A stretch of 64,000 nt of DNA from Amycolatopsis sp. 195334CR (GTDB lineage: Bacteria; Actinomycetota; Actinomycetes; Mycobacteriales; Pseudonocardiaceae), in the NCBI RefSeq assembly GCF_017309385.1, contig NZ_JAFJMJ010000001.1, forward strand, positions 4,464,001 through 4,528,000. The letters are read 5' to 3'. Made by a program: the position numbers and the translations under genes. The first letter of the stretch is position 1; each line of letters starts with the position of its first letter. Of this stretch, positions 52,449-61,617 are shown in pieces. The notes beneath the pieces were generated by a model, which saw only the letters and a program-made list of their open reading frames with translations, made no database searches and was not told the origin of the DNA.

Positions 52449-54677
52449 TTACTCCTCCGCGGCTCCTTCGATCGCGTCGAGCGTCTCGCGCGCCTGCTGC
52501 CGGATTCCTTCCAGTACCAACGGGTTGAGGTTCTTGTTCTCGAACGTGCGGACCAGCTGGCGCAGCACGTCGCGGGCCTGGTCGGGGTGGCCCGCCTTCG
52601 CCTCGGCCTTGGCCTGCGTGCGCATGGCCAGGTTCAGCGTCACATTATCGACACCGCCGACGCCGCCGGAGTCGGCGATCGAGGCTTCGGCGACCTGGCC
52701 GAGCAGGCTGGCCGCCTCGGTGCCGTTCGCCTCGCGGATCCGGAGCGTCTTGTCGGTGGTCAGCTCCTTGAAGTCGCGCTGCTGGTTGACCCCCTTGACC
52801 AGCCGGCCGTACACCGCCAGCGGGTGGTCGGGGAAGCGGTCGAGCAGCGTGTCGATCGCGGAAACGCCCTTGCCGAGCTGGCTCGCGTCGGACCCGAGCA
52901 GCGCGAGCAGCTGGCCCTGCTCCTCACCGAGCAGCAGTTCGGCCGCGGCTTCGTCGGCGGGGGTGGCCGGCGGGCGCACGCGCACCCGCAGCACCGGCGA
53001 GATGACCCGGGAGCCGTCACCGGCGATGTAGGTGGCACGCAGCCGGTACGTGCCCGGCGCCTCGAACAGGAACCCGTCCGCGCCGAAGCCGATGTACGCG
53101 CTTTCGTACAGCGCCGCCTGGTTGACGCCGACCTGGACCGTGCGGTCCTCGTCCACGCAGTGCCGCAACATCGGGCGGTACAGCACGGTCCGGCCCGACG
53201 GCTGCTGCACGGCGATCGAGACCAGGTCGTCGTTCGGGTGCAGGTACCCGTGGGTGGCCCGGCCGCGCAGCTCGGTGCCCGCCAGCTTCAGTTCGACCAC
53301 GACCGGTTCCCCGTAGGCGAACCCGGGTTTCGGCGAGCGCAGTTCGAGCGCCAGTCCCGAGTGGTCCACCAGCGGCTCGTCGAACAGGTCGGGGTCGACC
53401 TCGGCGGCGCCGGTGCCGAAGGCGTTCGCCCCCATGATCACGTCGCGGTAGAAGCCGTGGCGCAGGTGGACCAGCTCGTTGTCGGTGAACTGGAACGGGA
53501 ACGCCGCCCAGTACGCCGCCGCGCCACCGGGCCCGCCCGCCGATTCCTGGTACTTCCAGTCGTAGTTCATCCACGACAGGTCGGCGAGGCCGCCGTTCGG
53601 GCCGAGCGGGGCGGGCGGGTTCGCCAGGTTCTTCTGCCACGAGTGCAGCAGGTTGAACGCGTGGCCCAGCTCGTGCACGTAGGTGCGCAGCTGCGAGCGC
53701 TGGGTGGCCGCGTCGGCACCGCCGATGGCGTCGTAGAAGACCGCGGCGCCCTGGCGCTGGAAGGCGTCGCCGTAGTCGAACATGATGCCGCGGTACCCGC
53801 CGTCGTGGGCGGTGGCCACCAGCATCCAGACCTGCCACCGCGCGGCGTTGGTGAACCCGCTGAAGTGGTTGACCATGGCGGCGTGCAGTTCGGCGTCGCT
53901 CCACTTGGCGTTCGCGCCGGCGGAGGAGACCGGGATGACGTTCGTGCCGCCGGTGGTCAGCAGTTCGAGCCCGGCTTCGGCGAACGCGCCGGGCACGGTC
54001 AGCACGCGGGCCGGGCTGCCGGCGGGCTGCGGCAGCGAACCGGTGTTGTAGGCCAGGAACGGCACCGTGCCCGCGACCGAGTCCTGTTCGTAGGAAACGG
54101 TGCGGAAGAACCCGGATTCGAACGGGCAGTGGTAGGTCGCGCCCGGGTTGTTCGAAACCGTCAGGAATTCCAGCGTGCCCGGTTTCGGCGCTTCGAACAG
54201 GGAGGCGCGGTTGATGGTGAGCCGGAGCTTCGGCGCACCGGCGGCCCAGGTGAACGTGCCCAGACCTTCGACCTTGACCTGCGAAGCGGTGGTGGTCACC
54301 GTCGGGGAATGCACGGTGAACGAACCGAAATACGAGGTGGTCGACCCGGAAACGGTGAAGAAATCGCCGCTGATCCGCTTGGTCGGCCGGTTCCCGTCCA
54401 CGTCCACCCGCAGGGTCAGCAGCCAGCTGCCGCTCGCGCTGCGGTAGCGCCCGCGCACCAGGCGCTTGCGCACGATGATCGGCGGGACGGGCCGGATCGG
54501 CAGCGGCGGCGCCGCGGTGGCCTCCTCGAATTCGACCGCCGGGGCGGGGGTTTCGGCCGCCGCCGCGGTGCCGTGGCCGTTGGTGGTCGTCACCTCCGGC
54601 TCGGCATCGGGCGGCCGGTCGATGGTGCTGGTGCCGGTGTCGCCACCGCCCACCGTCGGATCGGAGATACCCAGCAT
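52449..54677 (-). CDS. Large metzincin-like zinc metalloprotease
   Basis: A 742-residue protein with no signal peptide. The zinc site HELGHAFNLLHSW (HExxHxxxxxH) and the downstream Met-turn candidate LSWMNYDW define a metzincin-type peptidase around residues 345-395. Upstream is a beta-rich domain (SGSWLLTLRVDVDGNRPTKR); downstream is an Ig-like segment and a C-terminal helical bundle (QGQLLALLGSDASQLGKGVS). The N-terminal 70 residues are Thr/Ala/Pro-rich. AAGGGG six bases before the ATG decides the start. Target and localisation unknown. Confidence 0.78.
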   Translation of the reverse strand: MLGISDPTVGGGDTGTSTIDRPPDAEPEVTTTNGHGTAAAAETPAPAVEFEEATAAPPLPIRPVPPIIVRKRLVRGRYRSASGSWLLTLRVDVDGNRPTKRISGDFFTVSGSTTSYFGSFTVHSPTVTTTASQVKVEGLGTFTWAAGAPKLRLTINRASLFEAPKPGTLEFLTVSNNPGATYHCPFESGFFRTVSYEQDSVAGTVPFLAYNTGSLPQPAGSPARVLTVPGAFAEAGLELLTTGGTNVIPVSSAGANAKWSDAELHAAMVNHFSGFTNAARWQVWMLVATAHDGGYRGIMFDYGDAFQRQGAAVFYDAIGGADAATQRSQLRTYVHELGHAFNLLHSWQKNLANPPAPLGPNGGLADLSWMNYDWKYQESAGGPGGAAAYWAAFPFQFTDNELVHLRHGFYRDVIMGANAFGTGAAEVDPDLFDEPLVDHSGLALELRSPKPGFAYGEPVVVELKLAGTELRGRATHGYLHPNDDLVSIAVQQPSGRTVLYRPMLRHCVDEDRTVQVGVNQAALYESAYIGFGADGFLFEAPGTYRLRATYIAGDGSRVISPVLRVRVRPPATPADEAAAELLLGEEQGQLLALLGSDASQLGKGVSAIDTLLDRFPDHPLAVYGRLVKGVNQQRDFKELTTDKTLRIREANGTEAASLLGQVAEASIADSGGVGGVDNVTLNLAMRTQAKAEAKAGHPDQARDVLRQLVRTFENKNLNPLVLEGIRQQARETLDAIEGAAEE

Positions 54678-54928
54678 GATGTGCCCCTTCCTGGGCAGGA
54701 CGAGCATGATCGCCAGGGGCGTAGAACAATTGCGCGCCGACTTGGCGGAGTGAGGTTACGACTGTTTCGGGCCGGGCGCGGTGGAAACGGTCGTAATATA
54801 CCCGGATGGCCCAGTTGACCTGGGCTTTTTCGTGTCCGGCCGGTTATCTTGGACATTCACAACGCGGAATGCGGGCGCGGTATTGAATCACCTGTTTCCA
54901 TTCGGTGAGAGAAATCCACGCGAAAAGC

Positions 54929-56719
54929 TCAGGCGAGCCGGATGGGCGGGTCGGCCCGGCGGCCGAGCAGTTCGGCGGCCGGTGCCGGTTCGGTGTCCAC
55001 ATCGAACGGTTCGTGGTGGACGCACTCCGCGGGCACGTCGTGCTCGGCCAGCACCCGCAGCGTGTGCTCGGCCAGCGTCCGCGGGGCGCAGACGAACCAC
55101 TCGTCCACCTTGGCCGGGTGCAGCCGCCCGTCCAGCAGCGAGGACAGCCGCGCGGTGTCCAGCCGTCCCCGCACGAACTGCTCGTGCGTCACCGCGAGCA
55201 CCTCGCTGATCGCGTCGACCGGCTGGAAGTCGCGCCCCTTGCGCAGTTCGGGGTCCTGCTCGTCGGTGCGGTAGTGGACCACCCGCAGCCTGCCGTCGAA
55301 TCGCTTCGCCAGTGCCGAAACCTCGTCGGCCAGCATGGTCGTCGAGCCATTCCGGTTGACGTAGAGCAGCGTGGCCCGGCTGTGCGCCTCGGTCTCCAGC
55401 GCGGTGGCGAACATGGTCAGGATCGGCGGCAGCCCGCTGCCCGCGGCCAGCCCGACGTAGTGCCGCGACCGCCGCGGGTCCGGTTCGAGCGTGAACTCCC
55501 CGGCCGGCGGCAGCACGTCGAGCCGGTCGCCCGGCCGCAGCGTGTTGGTCACCACGGTGGAGAACGGCCCGCGCTCGACCCGCTTCACCGCGATCCGGAG
55601 CTCCCCGCGCGGCGCCGGGCACAGCGCGTAGCTGCGGCGCAACGGCACCCCGTCGACCAGCGCGCGCACGGTCACGTGCTGCCCGGCCAGGTAGTCGAAG
55701 GTTCCGGTGAGCTCGTCCGGCACGGCGAACCGGACCGCCGCCGCGTCCGCGCCGACCCGTTCGACCTCGGTGACCAGCAGCGAGTGGAACACGCGCAGCC
55801 GCCGCGGTGGCGGCTCGGCCGGTGGCTCGGCGGCGGGCCGCGGCGGGAACCAGCGCGAGGCCCGGTACTCCTCGGCGGTCAGCTCCCGGCCGCTCCACGC
55901 GCGCACCGGCACGCCGAGGTCGAGGTAGGCCTCCACGTTCCGCAGCCACACCCGCCGGTACCGGTAGAACGGGATCGCCGGGTGCAGGTGGTGCACCAGG
56001 TGGTAGTTCTGGCCGAGGGTGAGCGGACCGGCCAGCCGTTCCAGCCCCGCGTGCACCCAGGCCACGCGCAGCCGGTCGGGGCCGGGGCACGCGGGAAGCC
56101 CCCGGTGCGGGAACCAGTCGAACAGCACGACCACCAGCGCGAGCCCGATCCGCTGCGGCACCAGGTACAGCACCAGCAGCTCCCAGCCGTACCCGCCGGC
56201 GATCGCGGTGGACATCGCGCCGAAGGCCAGCGTGGCCACCGCGGTGGTCTCGTGCACCTCGCGCGCCGGGCGGTGGTGCATCCGGCCGAGGTAGTGGCGC
56301 ATGAACCAGAAGTCGACGGTCAGCCACCGCAGCGGCAGCTGCCAGCCGGGCGCGCGGGCGGTCCAGCCGGCCACGTCGGCCCGGCCGCCCGGGCTGCGGT
56401 GGTGCTCCAGGTGGAGGTGGCGCACCGGCGGGAACGCGCCGTAGGCGGCGACGAACGGCATGGCCAGGCGACCGAGCAGGGCGTTGACCGTGGTCAGCCG
56501 CCCGGCCGCGTGGTGCATCGCCTCGTGCGCGACGGTGAACATCATCACCGTGGCCACCGACTGGAGCACGATGGTCACCCACAACGGGGCGGGCCCGGCC
56601 AGCGCCAGCCAGGCGCCCAGCGCCCAGACCGAGGCGCCGCCGGCGAACAGCGCCACCGTCGGCCCGGCGACCAACGGCAGGCTGACCCCGGGGGCGGGCA
56701 GCTCACGCACCGTGCCCAT
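54929..56719 (-). CDS. Fatty-acid-desaturase/ferredoxin-reductase fusion
   Basis: A 596-residue fusion. Residues 1-300 form a membrane di-iron desaturase/hydroxylase with His boxes AHEAMHHAAG, HLHLEHHRSP and NYHLVHHLHPA and several membrane helices. Residues 340-570 form an FNR-type reductase with the FAD motif RRSYALCPAP and NAD(P) motif GLAAGSGLPPIL. The C-terminal [2Fe-2S] domain with clustered Cys usual in PaaE/Hmp-like reductases is absent; the protein ends in RADPPIRLA. GTG 56731, with AAGGGG upstream, is an alternative start. Substrate unknown: acyl lipid or carotenoid. Confidence 0.85.
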   Translation of the reverse strand: MGTVRELPAPGVSLPLVAGPTVALFAGGASVWALGAWLALAGPAPLWVTIVLQSVATVMMFTVAHEAMHHAAGRLTTVNALLGRLAMPFVAAYGAFPPVRHLHLEHHRSPGGRADVAGWTARAPGWQLPLRWLTVDFWFMRHYLGRMHHRPAREVHETTAVATLAFGAMSTAIAGGYGWELLVLYLVPQRIGLALVVVLFDWFPHRGLPACPGPDRLRVAWVHAGLERLAGPLTLGQNYHLVHHLHPAIPFYRYRRVWLRNVEAYLDLGVPVRAWSGRELTAEEYRASRWFPPRPAAEPPAEPPPRRLRVFHSLLVTEVERVGADAAAVRFAVPDELTGTFDYLAGQHVTVRALVDGVPLRRSYALCPAPRGELRIAVKRVERGPFSTVVTNTLRPGDRLDVLPPAGEFTLEPDPRRSRHYVGLAAGSGLPPILTMFATALETEAHSRATLLYVNRNGSTTMLADEVSALAKRFDGRLRVVHYRTDEQDPELRKGRDFQPVDAISEVLAVTHEQFVRGRLDTARLSSLLDGRLHPAKVDEWFVCAPRTLAEHTLRVLAEHDVPAECVHHEPFDVDTEPAPAAELLGRRADPPIRLA

Positions 56720-56865
56720 AGCGCCCACACTCCACCCCCTTGCCACCCGCACAGCGGTACAACAGCGTTACGACACCGCTAACTGTGACCCGAATGGGTG
56801 ATGTCGGACAAGAGTGAGTTACGCGGTAGGTCCCGCCCGCCCACAGCGGCGGCCGGGCGCTGGCC

Positions 56866-56871
56866 TAGACT
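56866..56871 (+). promoter_or_regulatory. Putative -10 box of tig
   Basis: TAGACT lies about 95 bases upstream of the tig start in a 244-base intergenic region. No convincing -35 element or operator was recognised there. Confidence 0.4.
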
Positions 56872-56963
56872 CGGGCGTCCCGGTCCACCTGTGACCTGGG
56901 GCCATCCGCCAAGGATCGCGCAACACCCCTGTCCCAACACCGTCACGGCTCGAGGAGAAGAAG

Positions 56964-58361
56964 TTGAAGAGCACCGTCGAGCAGCTCAGCCCGACGCGAG
57001 TCAAGATCAATGTCGAGGTGCCGTTCGACGAACTCAAGCCGAACTTCGACCGCGCCTACAAGAAGATCGCGCAGCAGGTTCGGATCCCCGGCTTCCGGCC
57101 GGGCAAGGTGCCCGCCCGCGTGCTGGAGAGCCGGATCGGCCGCGCGCCGGTGCTCGACGAGGTCGTCAACGAGGTCATCCCGGCCAAGTACCTGGAGGCC
57201 GTGCAGGCCGGTGAGGTGCGCACCCTGGGCCGTCCCGACTTCGAGGTGACCAAGCTCGAGGACCGCGACGTGCTGGAGTTCACCGCCGAGGTCGACGTCC
57301 GGCCCGAGATCGAACTGCCCGACTACAGCGGCATCTCGGTCAGCGTGGACGACGTCGAGCTGGACGACGCCGAGGTCGACGCCGAGCTGGACCAGCTCCG
57401 CGCCCGCTTCGGCACGCTCACCGGCGTCGAGCGCCCCGCGGAGAACGGCGACTTCGTCTCGGTCGACCTCTCGGCCACCGTCGACGGTGAAGAGGTGCCC
57501 GACGCCTCCACCACCGGCCTGTCCTACGAGATCGGCTCCGGCCAGCTCGTCGACGGCATCGACGACGCGATCATCGGCGCGAGCGCCGGTGAGACCAAGA
57601 CCTTCACCACCCAGCTGGTGGCCGGTGAGCACGCCGGCAAGGACGCCGAGGTCAGCGTGGTCGTGCAGTCGGTCAAGCAGCGCGAGCTGCCCGAGGCCGA
57701 CGACGAGTTCGCCCAGCTGGCGAGCGAGTTCGACACGCTCGACGAGCTGAAGGCCGACCTGCGCGAGCGCCTGTCCAGGATGAAGCGCATGCAGCAGGGC
57801 GTGCAGGCCCGCGACAAGGTGCTCGAGGCGCTGCTGGAGACCACCGAGGTGCCGATCCCGGAGAAGGTGCTCGAGGGCGAGATCGAGAGCCGCAAGCACG
57901 ACGCGATCCACCCGTTCGACCACGACGAGGCCGCCTGGGCGAAGTCGCTGGAGGCGCAGGGCACCACGGTCGAGGCGTTCGAGACCGAGGCGCGCGAGGA
58001 GTCGGAGAAGGCCGTCCGCACGCAGCTGCTGCTGGACACCATCGCCGAGAAGGAGGGCGTCGACGTCAACGACGGCGAGCTCACCGAGCGCATCATCTAC
58101 CAGGCCCAGCGCTTCGGCGTCAGCCCGGACGAGTACGTGCAGCGCGCCCAGCAGTCCGGCCAGCTCGGCGCGATCTACGCCGACGTCCGCCGCGGCAAGG
58201 CGCTGGCCACCGTCGTGCGCGGGGCCACGGTCACCGGTGCGGACGGGGCCGAGCTGGACTTGAGCGATCTGTTCGGTGGTGCGGAGGAGACTGCGGAGGC
58301 CGGCGAGAGCGCTGAGACCACCGAGGCTCCGGCGGCGGAAGAGACCGCAACCCAGAAGTAA
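56964..58361 (+). CDS. tig: Trigger factor
   Basis: A 465-residue ribosome-associated chaperone and peptidyl-prolyl isomerase. The N-terminal ribosome-binding domain has the signature GFRPGKVPARVLESRIG; the FKBP-type domain lies around residues 155-245 (ENGDFVSVDLSATVDGEEVP), and the helical C-terminal domain follows. The tail (ETAEAGESAETTEAPAAEE) is acidic and low complexity. The start is TTG 56964 with GAGGAG upstream. It precedes clpP1, separated by a strong hairpin. Confidence 0.96.
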   Translation: MKSTVEQLSPTRVKINVEVPFDELKPNFDRAYKKIAQQVRIPGFRPGKVPARVLESRIGRAPVLDEVVNEVIPAKYLEAVQAGEVRTLGRPDFEVTKLEDRDVLEFTAEVDVRPEIELPDYSGISVSVDDVELDDAEVDAELDQLRARFGTLTGVERPAENGDFVSVDLSATVDGEEVPDASTTGLSYEIGSGQLVDGIDDAIIGASAGETKTFTTQLVAGEHAGKDAEVSVVVQSVKQRELPEADDEFAQLASEFDTLDELKADLRERLSRMKRMQQGVQARDKVLEALLETTEVPIPEKVLEGEIESRKHDAIHPFDHDEAAWAKSLEAQGTTVEAFETEAREESEKAVRTQLLLDTIAEKEGVDVNDGELTERIIYQAQRFGVSPDEYVQRAQQSGQLGAIYADVRRGKALATVVRGATVTGADGAELDLSDLFGGAEETAEAGESAETTEAPAAEETATQK

Positions 58362-58370
58362 TGCTCTGAG

Positions 58371-58412
58371 CGAACTTGGGCGGTGTCGGGCATTCCGACC
58401 CGCCCGAGTTCG
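58371..58412 (+). terminator. Terminator/attenuator between tig and clpP1
   Basis: A long stem (CGAACTTGGGCGGTGTCGG with GCATT loop and the complementary arm ending AGTTCG) with minor mismatches occupies most of the 96-base gap. No U-tract follows, so partial read-through into clpP1 is possible. Confidence 0.7.
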
Positions 58413-58457
58413 TTAGGGTCGATTACAAGATCTGAACCGGCGAAAAGGCAGGCACAC

Positions 58458-59066
58458 GTGACGCACCACTTGCCCGAGGGGCGGACCAGCACCGCGGGAC
58501 TCAACCTGACCGACTCGGTGTTCGAGCGTTTGCTCGCCGAGCGCATCGTCGTGCTCGGCTCCGAGGTCAACGACGAGGTCGCGAACCGGATCACCGCGCA
58601 GCTGCTGCTGCTGTCGGCGGAGGACGCCGAGTCCGACATCCGGTTCTACATCAACTCGCCCGGCGGCTCGGTGACCGCGGGCTTCGCCATCTACGACACC
58701 ATGCAGCTGATCAAGCCCGACGTGCAGACCTACGCCATGGGCCTGGCCGCGTCGATGGGGCAGTTCCTGCTCTCCTCCGGCACGCCCGGCAAGCGCTTCG
58801 CGCTGCAGCACGCCCGCATCCTGATGCACCAGCCCTCGGCGGGTGTCGGCGGCACCGCCTCCGACATCGCCATCCAGGCCGAGGTGTTCGGCAAGTGGAA
58901 GCAGGAGCTGGCCAGGATCACCGCGGAGCAGACCGGGCAGACCTTCGAGCAGATCACCAAGGACGCGGACCGCGACCGCTGGTTCACCGCCGAGGAAGCC
59001 AGGGAGTACGGCTTCGTCGACCAGGTGCTCACCCGGGACAACCCGCTGCCGGCTTCGAACAGCTGA
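58458..59066 (+). CDS. clpP1: ATP-dependent Clp protease proteolytic subunit 1
   Basis: A 202-residue ClpP serine peptidase. Catalytic residues lie in GLAASMGQFLLS (Ser), RILMHQPSAG (His) and TKDADRDRWF (Asp). The RFYINSPGGSVTAGFAIYD strand is typical. In actinobacteria ClpP1 and ClpP2 form a mixed two-ring particle that works with ClpX or ClpC1. GTG 58458 lies 25 bases ahead of the conserved domain. It is followed after 25 bases by clpP2, with GGAAGG and GAGGAGAG between them. Confidence 0.96.
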   Translation: MTHHLPEGRTSTAGLNLTDSVFERLLAERIVVLGSEVNDEVANRITAQLLLLSAEDAESDIRFYINSPGGSVTAGFAIYDTMQLIKPDVQTYAMGLAASMGQFLLSSGTPGKRFALQHARILMHQPSAGVGGTASDIAIQAEVFGKWKQELARITAEQTGQTFEQITKDADRDRWFTAEEAREYGFVDQVLTRDNPLPASNS

Positions 59067-59091
59067 CCGGGAAGGTAGAGGAGAGATCGAG

Positions 59092-59721
59092 ATGAGCAAC
59101 TTGCACCTTCCCCAGTCCCGGTACGTGCTGCCCTCCTACGTGGAGCGGACCAGCTACGGGATCAAGGAGTCGAACCCGTACAACAAGCTGTACGAAGAGC
59201 GCCAGATCATGCTCGGCGTGCAGGTCGACGACGCCTCGGCCAACGACGTGATGGTCCAGCTGCTGCACCTGGAGCACGAGGACCCGGACCGCGACATCAC
59301 CATCTACATCAACTCGCCCGGTGGCTCGTTCACCGCGCTGATGGCGATCTACGACACCATGCAGTACGTCCGGCCGGACATCGTCACCATGTGCATCGGC
59401 CAGGCCGCCTCGGCCGCGGCGGTGCTGCTGGCCGCGGGCACCCCCGGCAAGCGGTTCTCGCTGCCGAACTCGCGCGTGCTGATCCACCAGCCCGCCACCG
59501 AGGGCACCTACGGGCAGGTCTCGGACCTGGAGATCCAGGCCGCGGAGATCCAGCGCGTGCGGCGCCTGATGGAGACCACGCTGGCCAAGCACACGAACAA
59601 GTCGCTGGAAGAGGTCCGCGACGACGTCGAGCGGGACAAGATCCTCACCGCCGACCAGGCCAAGGAGTACGGCATCATCGACGAGGTGCTGCCCTACCGC
59701 AAGGCCTCGGCGGAGAACTGA
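59092..59721 (+). CDS. clpP2: ATP-dependent Clp protease proteolytic subunit 2
   Basis: A 209-residue ClpP paralogue. Catalytic Ser in GQAASAAAVLLAAG, His in VLIHQPATEG, Asp in RDDVERDKIL. The N-terminal RYVLPSYVERTSYGIKESNP is the usual ClpP2 pro-region and axial loop. It is directly downstream of clpP1, so both subunits are expressed together. Confidence 0.96.
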   Translation: MSNLHLPQSRYVLPSYVERTSYGIKESNPYNKLYEERQIMLGVQVDDASANDVMVQLLHLEHEDPDRDITIYINSPGGSFTALMAIYDTMQYVRPDIVTMCIGQAASAAAVLLAAGTPGKRFSLPNSRVLIHQPATEGTYGQVSDLEIQAAEIQRVRRLMETTLAKHTNKSLEEVRDDVERDKILTADQAKEYGIIDEVLPYRKASAEN

Positions 59722-59937
59722 GCGATCAGGCCGGGGCACCGGGGTCACGCGAGCGCGTGATCGTACCGGTGTTCCGGCCGATGGCCTCTTCCGGCGCGCC
59801 TAGTACCGCTCAGGTCCTCCCGTAGGACGCGCCGGGCGGGTACCGTCTGTGGAATACGCGTCAGAGTCCCGTCGCGACGGGCAGGCTAGAGAAGTCAGGT
59901 GCACCCGAGCGCACCGGAGGGGACGAGGTCCACGGTC

Positions 59938-61233
59938 ATGGCACGGATCGGTGACGGCGGAGACCTGCTGAAGTGTTCTTTCTGCGGGAAGAGCCAGAAA
60001 CAGGTGAAGAAGCTCATCGCCGGACCCGGCGTGTACATCTGTGATGAGTGCATCGATCTCTGCAACGAGATCATCGAGGAGGAACTGGCCGAAGCGGGCG
60101 ACGTCAAGCTCGACGAGCTGCCCAAGCCGGCCGAGATCCACGACTTCCTCGAGCGCTACATCATCGGCCAGGACGAGGCCAAGCGCACGCTCGCGGTAGC
60201 GGTCTACAACCACTACAAGCGGATCCAGTCCGACGACAAGACCGGGCCGAAGGACTCCAAGGACGAGCCGGTGGAGCTGGCCAAGTCCAACATCCTGATG
60301 CTCGGGCCGACCGGCTGCGGCAAGACCTACCTGGCCCAGACGCTGGCCAAGCTGCTGAACGTGCCGTTCGCCATCGCCGACGCCACCGCGCTGACCGAGG
60401 CAGGCTACGTGGGCGAGGACGTCGAGAACATCCTGCTGAAGCTGATCCAGGCGGCCGACTACGACGTCAAGCGCGCCGAGACCGGCATCATCTACATCGA
60501 CGAGGTCGACAAGATCGCCCGCAAGTCGGAGAACCCCTCGATCACCAGGGACGTCTCGGGCGAGGGCGTGCAGCAGGCGCTGCTGAAGATCCTCGAGGGC
60601 ACCACCGCCTCGGTGCCGCCGCAGGGCGGCCGCAAGCACCCGCACCAGGAGTTCATCCAGATCGACACGACGAACGTGCTGTTCATCGTGGCCGGCGCGT
60701 TCGCCGGGCTGGAGAAGATCATCAACGAGCGGGTCGGCAAGCGCGGCCTCGGCTTCGGCGCGGAGATCCGGACCAAGTCTGAGATCGAGAACAGCGACAT
60801 CTTCTCCGACACCATGCCGGAGGACCTGATCAAGTTCGGGCTGATCCCCGAGTTCATCGGCCGTCTGCCGGTGGTGGCCAGCGTGACCAACCTGGACAAG
60901 GAGTCCCTGGTCTCGATCCTGACCACGCCGCGGAACGCGCTGATCAAGCAGTACAAGAAGCTCTTCGAGATGGACAACGTCGAGCTGGAGTTCACCAAGA
61001 CGGCGCTGGAGGCCATCGCCGACCAGGCGATGCTGCGCGGCACGGGTGCCCGCGGCCTGCGCGCCATCATGGAGGAGGTGCTCCAGCCGGTGATGTACGA
61101 CATCCCCAGCCGCGACGACGTGGCCAAGGTCGTGATCACCGAGCAGACCGTCCGCGAGAACGTGAACCCGACCATCGTCTCCCGCCAGCCGTCGCGGCGG
61201 CAGCGTAGCGAGCGCGGGGAGAAGTCCGCCTGA
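59938..61233 (+). CDS. clpX: Clp protease ATP-binding subunit ClpX
   Basis: A 431-residue AAA+ unfoldase. The N-terminal zinc-binding domain has two CxxC pairs ([19 protein letters not shown]). Walker [13 protein letters not shown], pore loop GYVGEDVEN, Walker [12 protein letters not shown] and the ClpP-docking loop region KRGLGFGAE are all intact. It recruits substrates to ClpP1P2. The 216-base gap from clpP2 suggests its own promoter. ATG 59938 removes a 13-residue extension lacking conservation. Confidence 0.97.
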   Translation: MARIGDGGDLLKCSFCGKSQKQVKKLIAGPGVYICDECIDLCNEIIEEELAEAGDVKLDELPKPAEIHDFLERYIIGQDEAKRTLAVAVYNHYKRIQSDDKTGPKDSKDEPVELAKSNILMLGPTGCGKTYLAQTLAKLLNVPFAIADATALTEAGYVGEDVENILLKLIQAADYDVKRAETGIIYIDEVDKIARKSENPSITRDVSGEGVQQALLKILEGTTASVPPQGGRKHPHQEFIQIDTTNVLFIVAGAFAGLEKIINERVGKRGLGFGAEIRTKSEIENSDIFSDTMPEDLIKFGLIPEFIGRLPVVASVTNLDKESLVSILTTPRNALIKQYKKLFEMDNVELEFTKTALEAIADQAMLRGTGARGLRAIMEEVLQPVMYDIPSRDDVAKVVITEQTVRENVNPTIVSRQPSRRQRSERGEKSA

Positions 61234-61277
61234 CCAGCCCGGAAAGATCCCAGTTCGGCGACCTGCCGCAGCGGCTG

Positions 61278-61553
61278 GTGACCGTCGGCAGGCTCGCCCA
61301 CCCGCTGAACCACCGCATCTTCGGCGGGGTGCTGGTGCTGCTCGTGGTGTTGTGCGTGATCGCCACCACCACCCGGCAGTCGCTGCTGACGCTCACCCCG
61401 GTGCCGCTCTACCTGCTCGGCGCGTTCGGCCTGTGGCAGGTGCGGCGGACCGAGGCGCCGCCGCGGCTGCTGGGCTGGTGGGTGGTGCTGCTGAGTGGAA
61501 CTCTGGGTGGTTTCTGGCTGATGGGTTTCGTAGCCAACGCATTAGACCGGTAG
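61278..61553 (+). CDS. Small membrane protein downstream of clpX
   Basis: A 91-residue protein with two or three membrane helices ([55 protein letters not shown]). The same frame is open upstream to the clpX stop ([14 protein letters not shown]), so a non-standard start coupled to clpX is possible; GTG 61278 is the first usable codon. Function unknown. Confidence 0.65.
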   Translation: MTVGRLAHPLNHRIFGGVLVLLVVLCVIATTTRQSLLTLTPVPLYLLGAFGLWQVRRTEAPPRLLGWWVVLLSGTLGGFWLMGFVANALDR

Positions 61554-61617
61554 CGCCCGGGGATTCACCGGCTAAGCTGGACAATCGCCGTCCGAGACGT
61601 TCTCTGGTGGAAGCGTT

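Noticed and set aside
52029..54818. 929-codon plus-strand ORF opposite the metalloprotease and oxidoreductase genes
   Set aside because: Mirror frame of G+C-rich genes, with biased Arg/Val/Gly/His composition and no domains.
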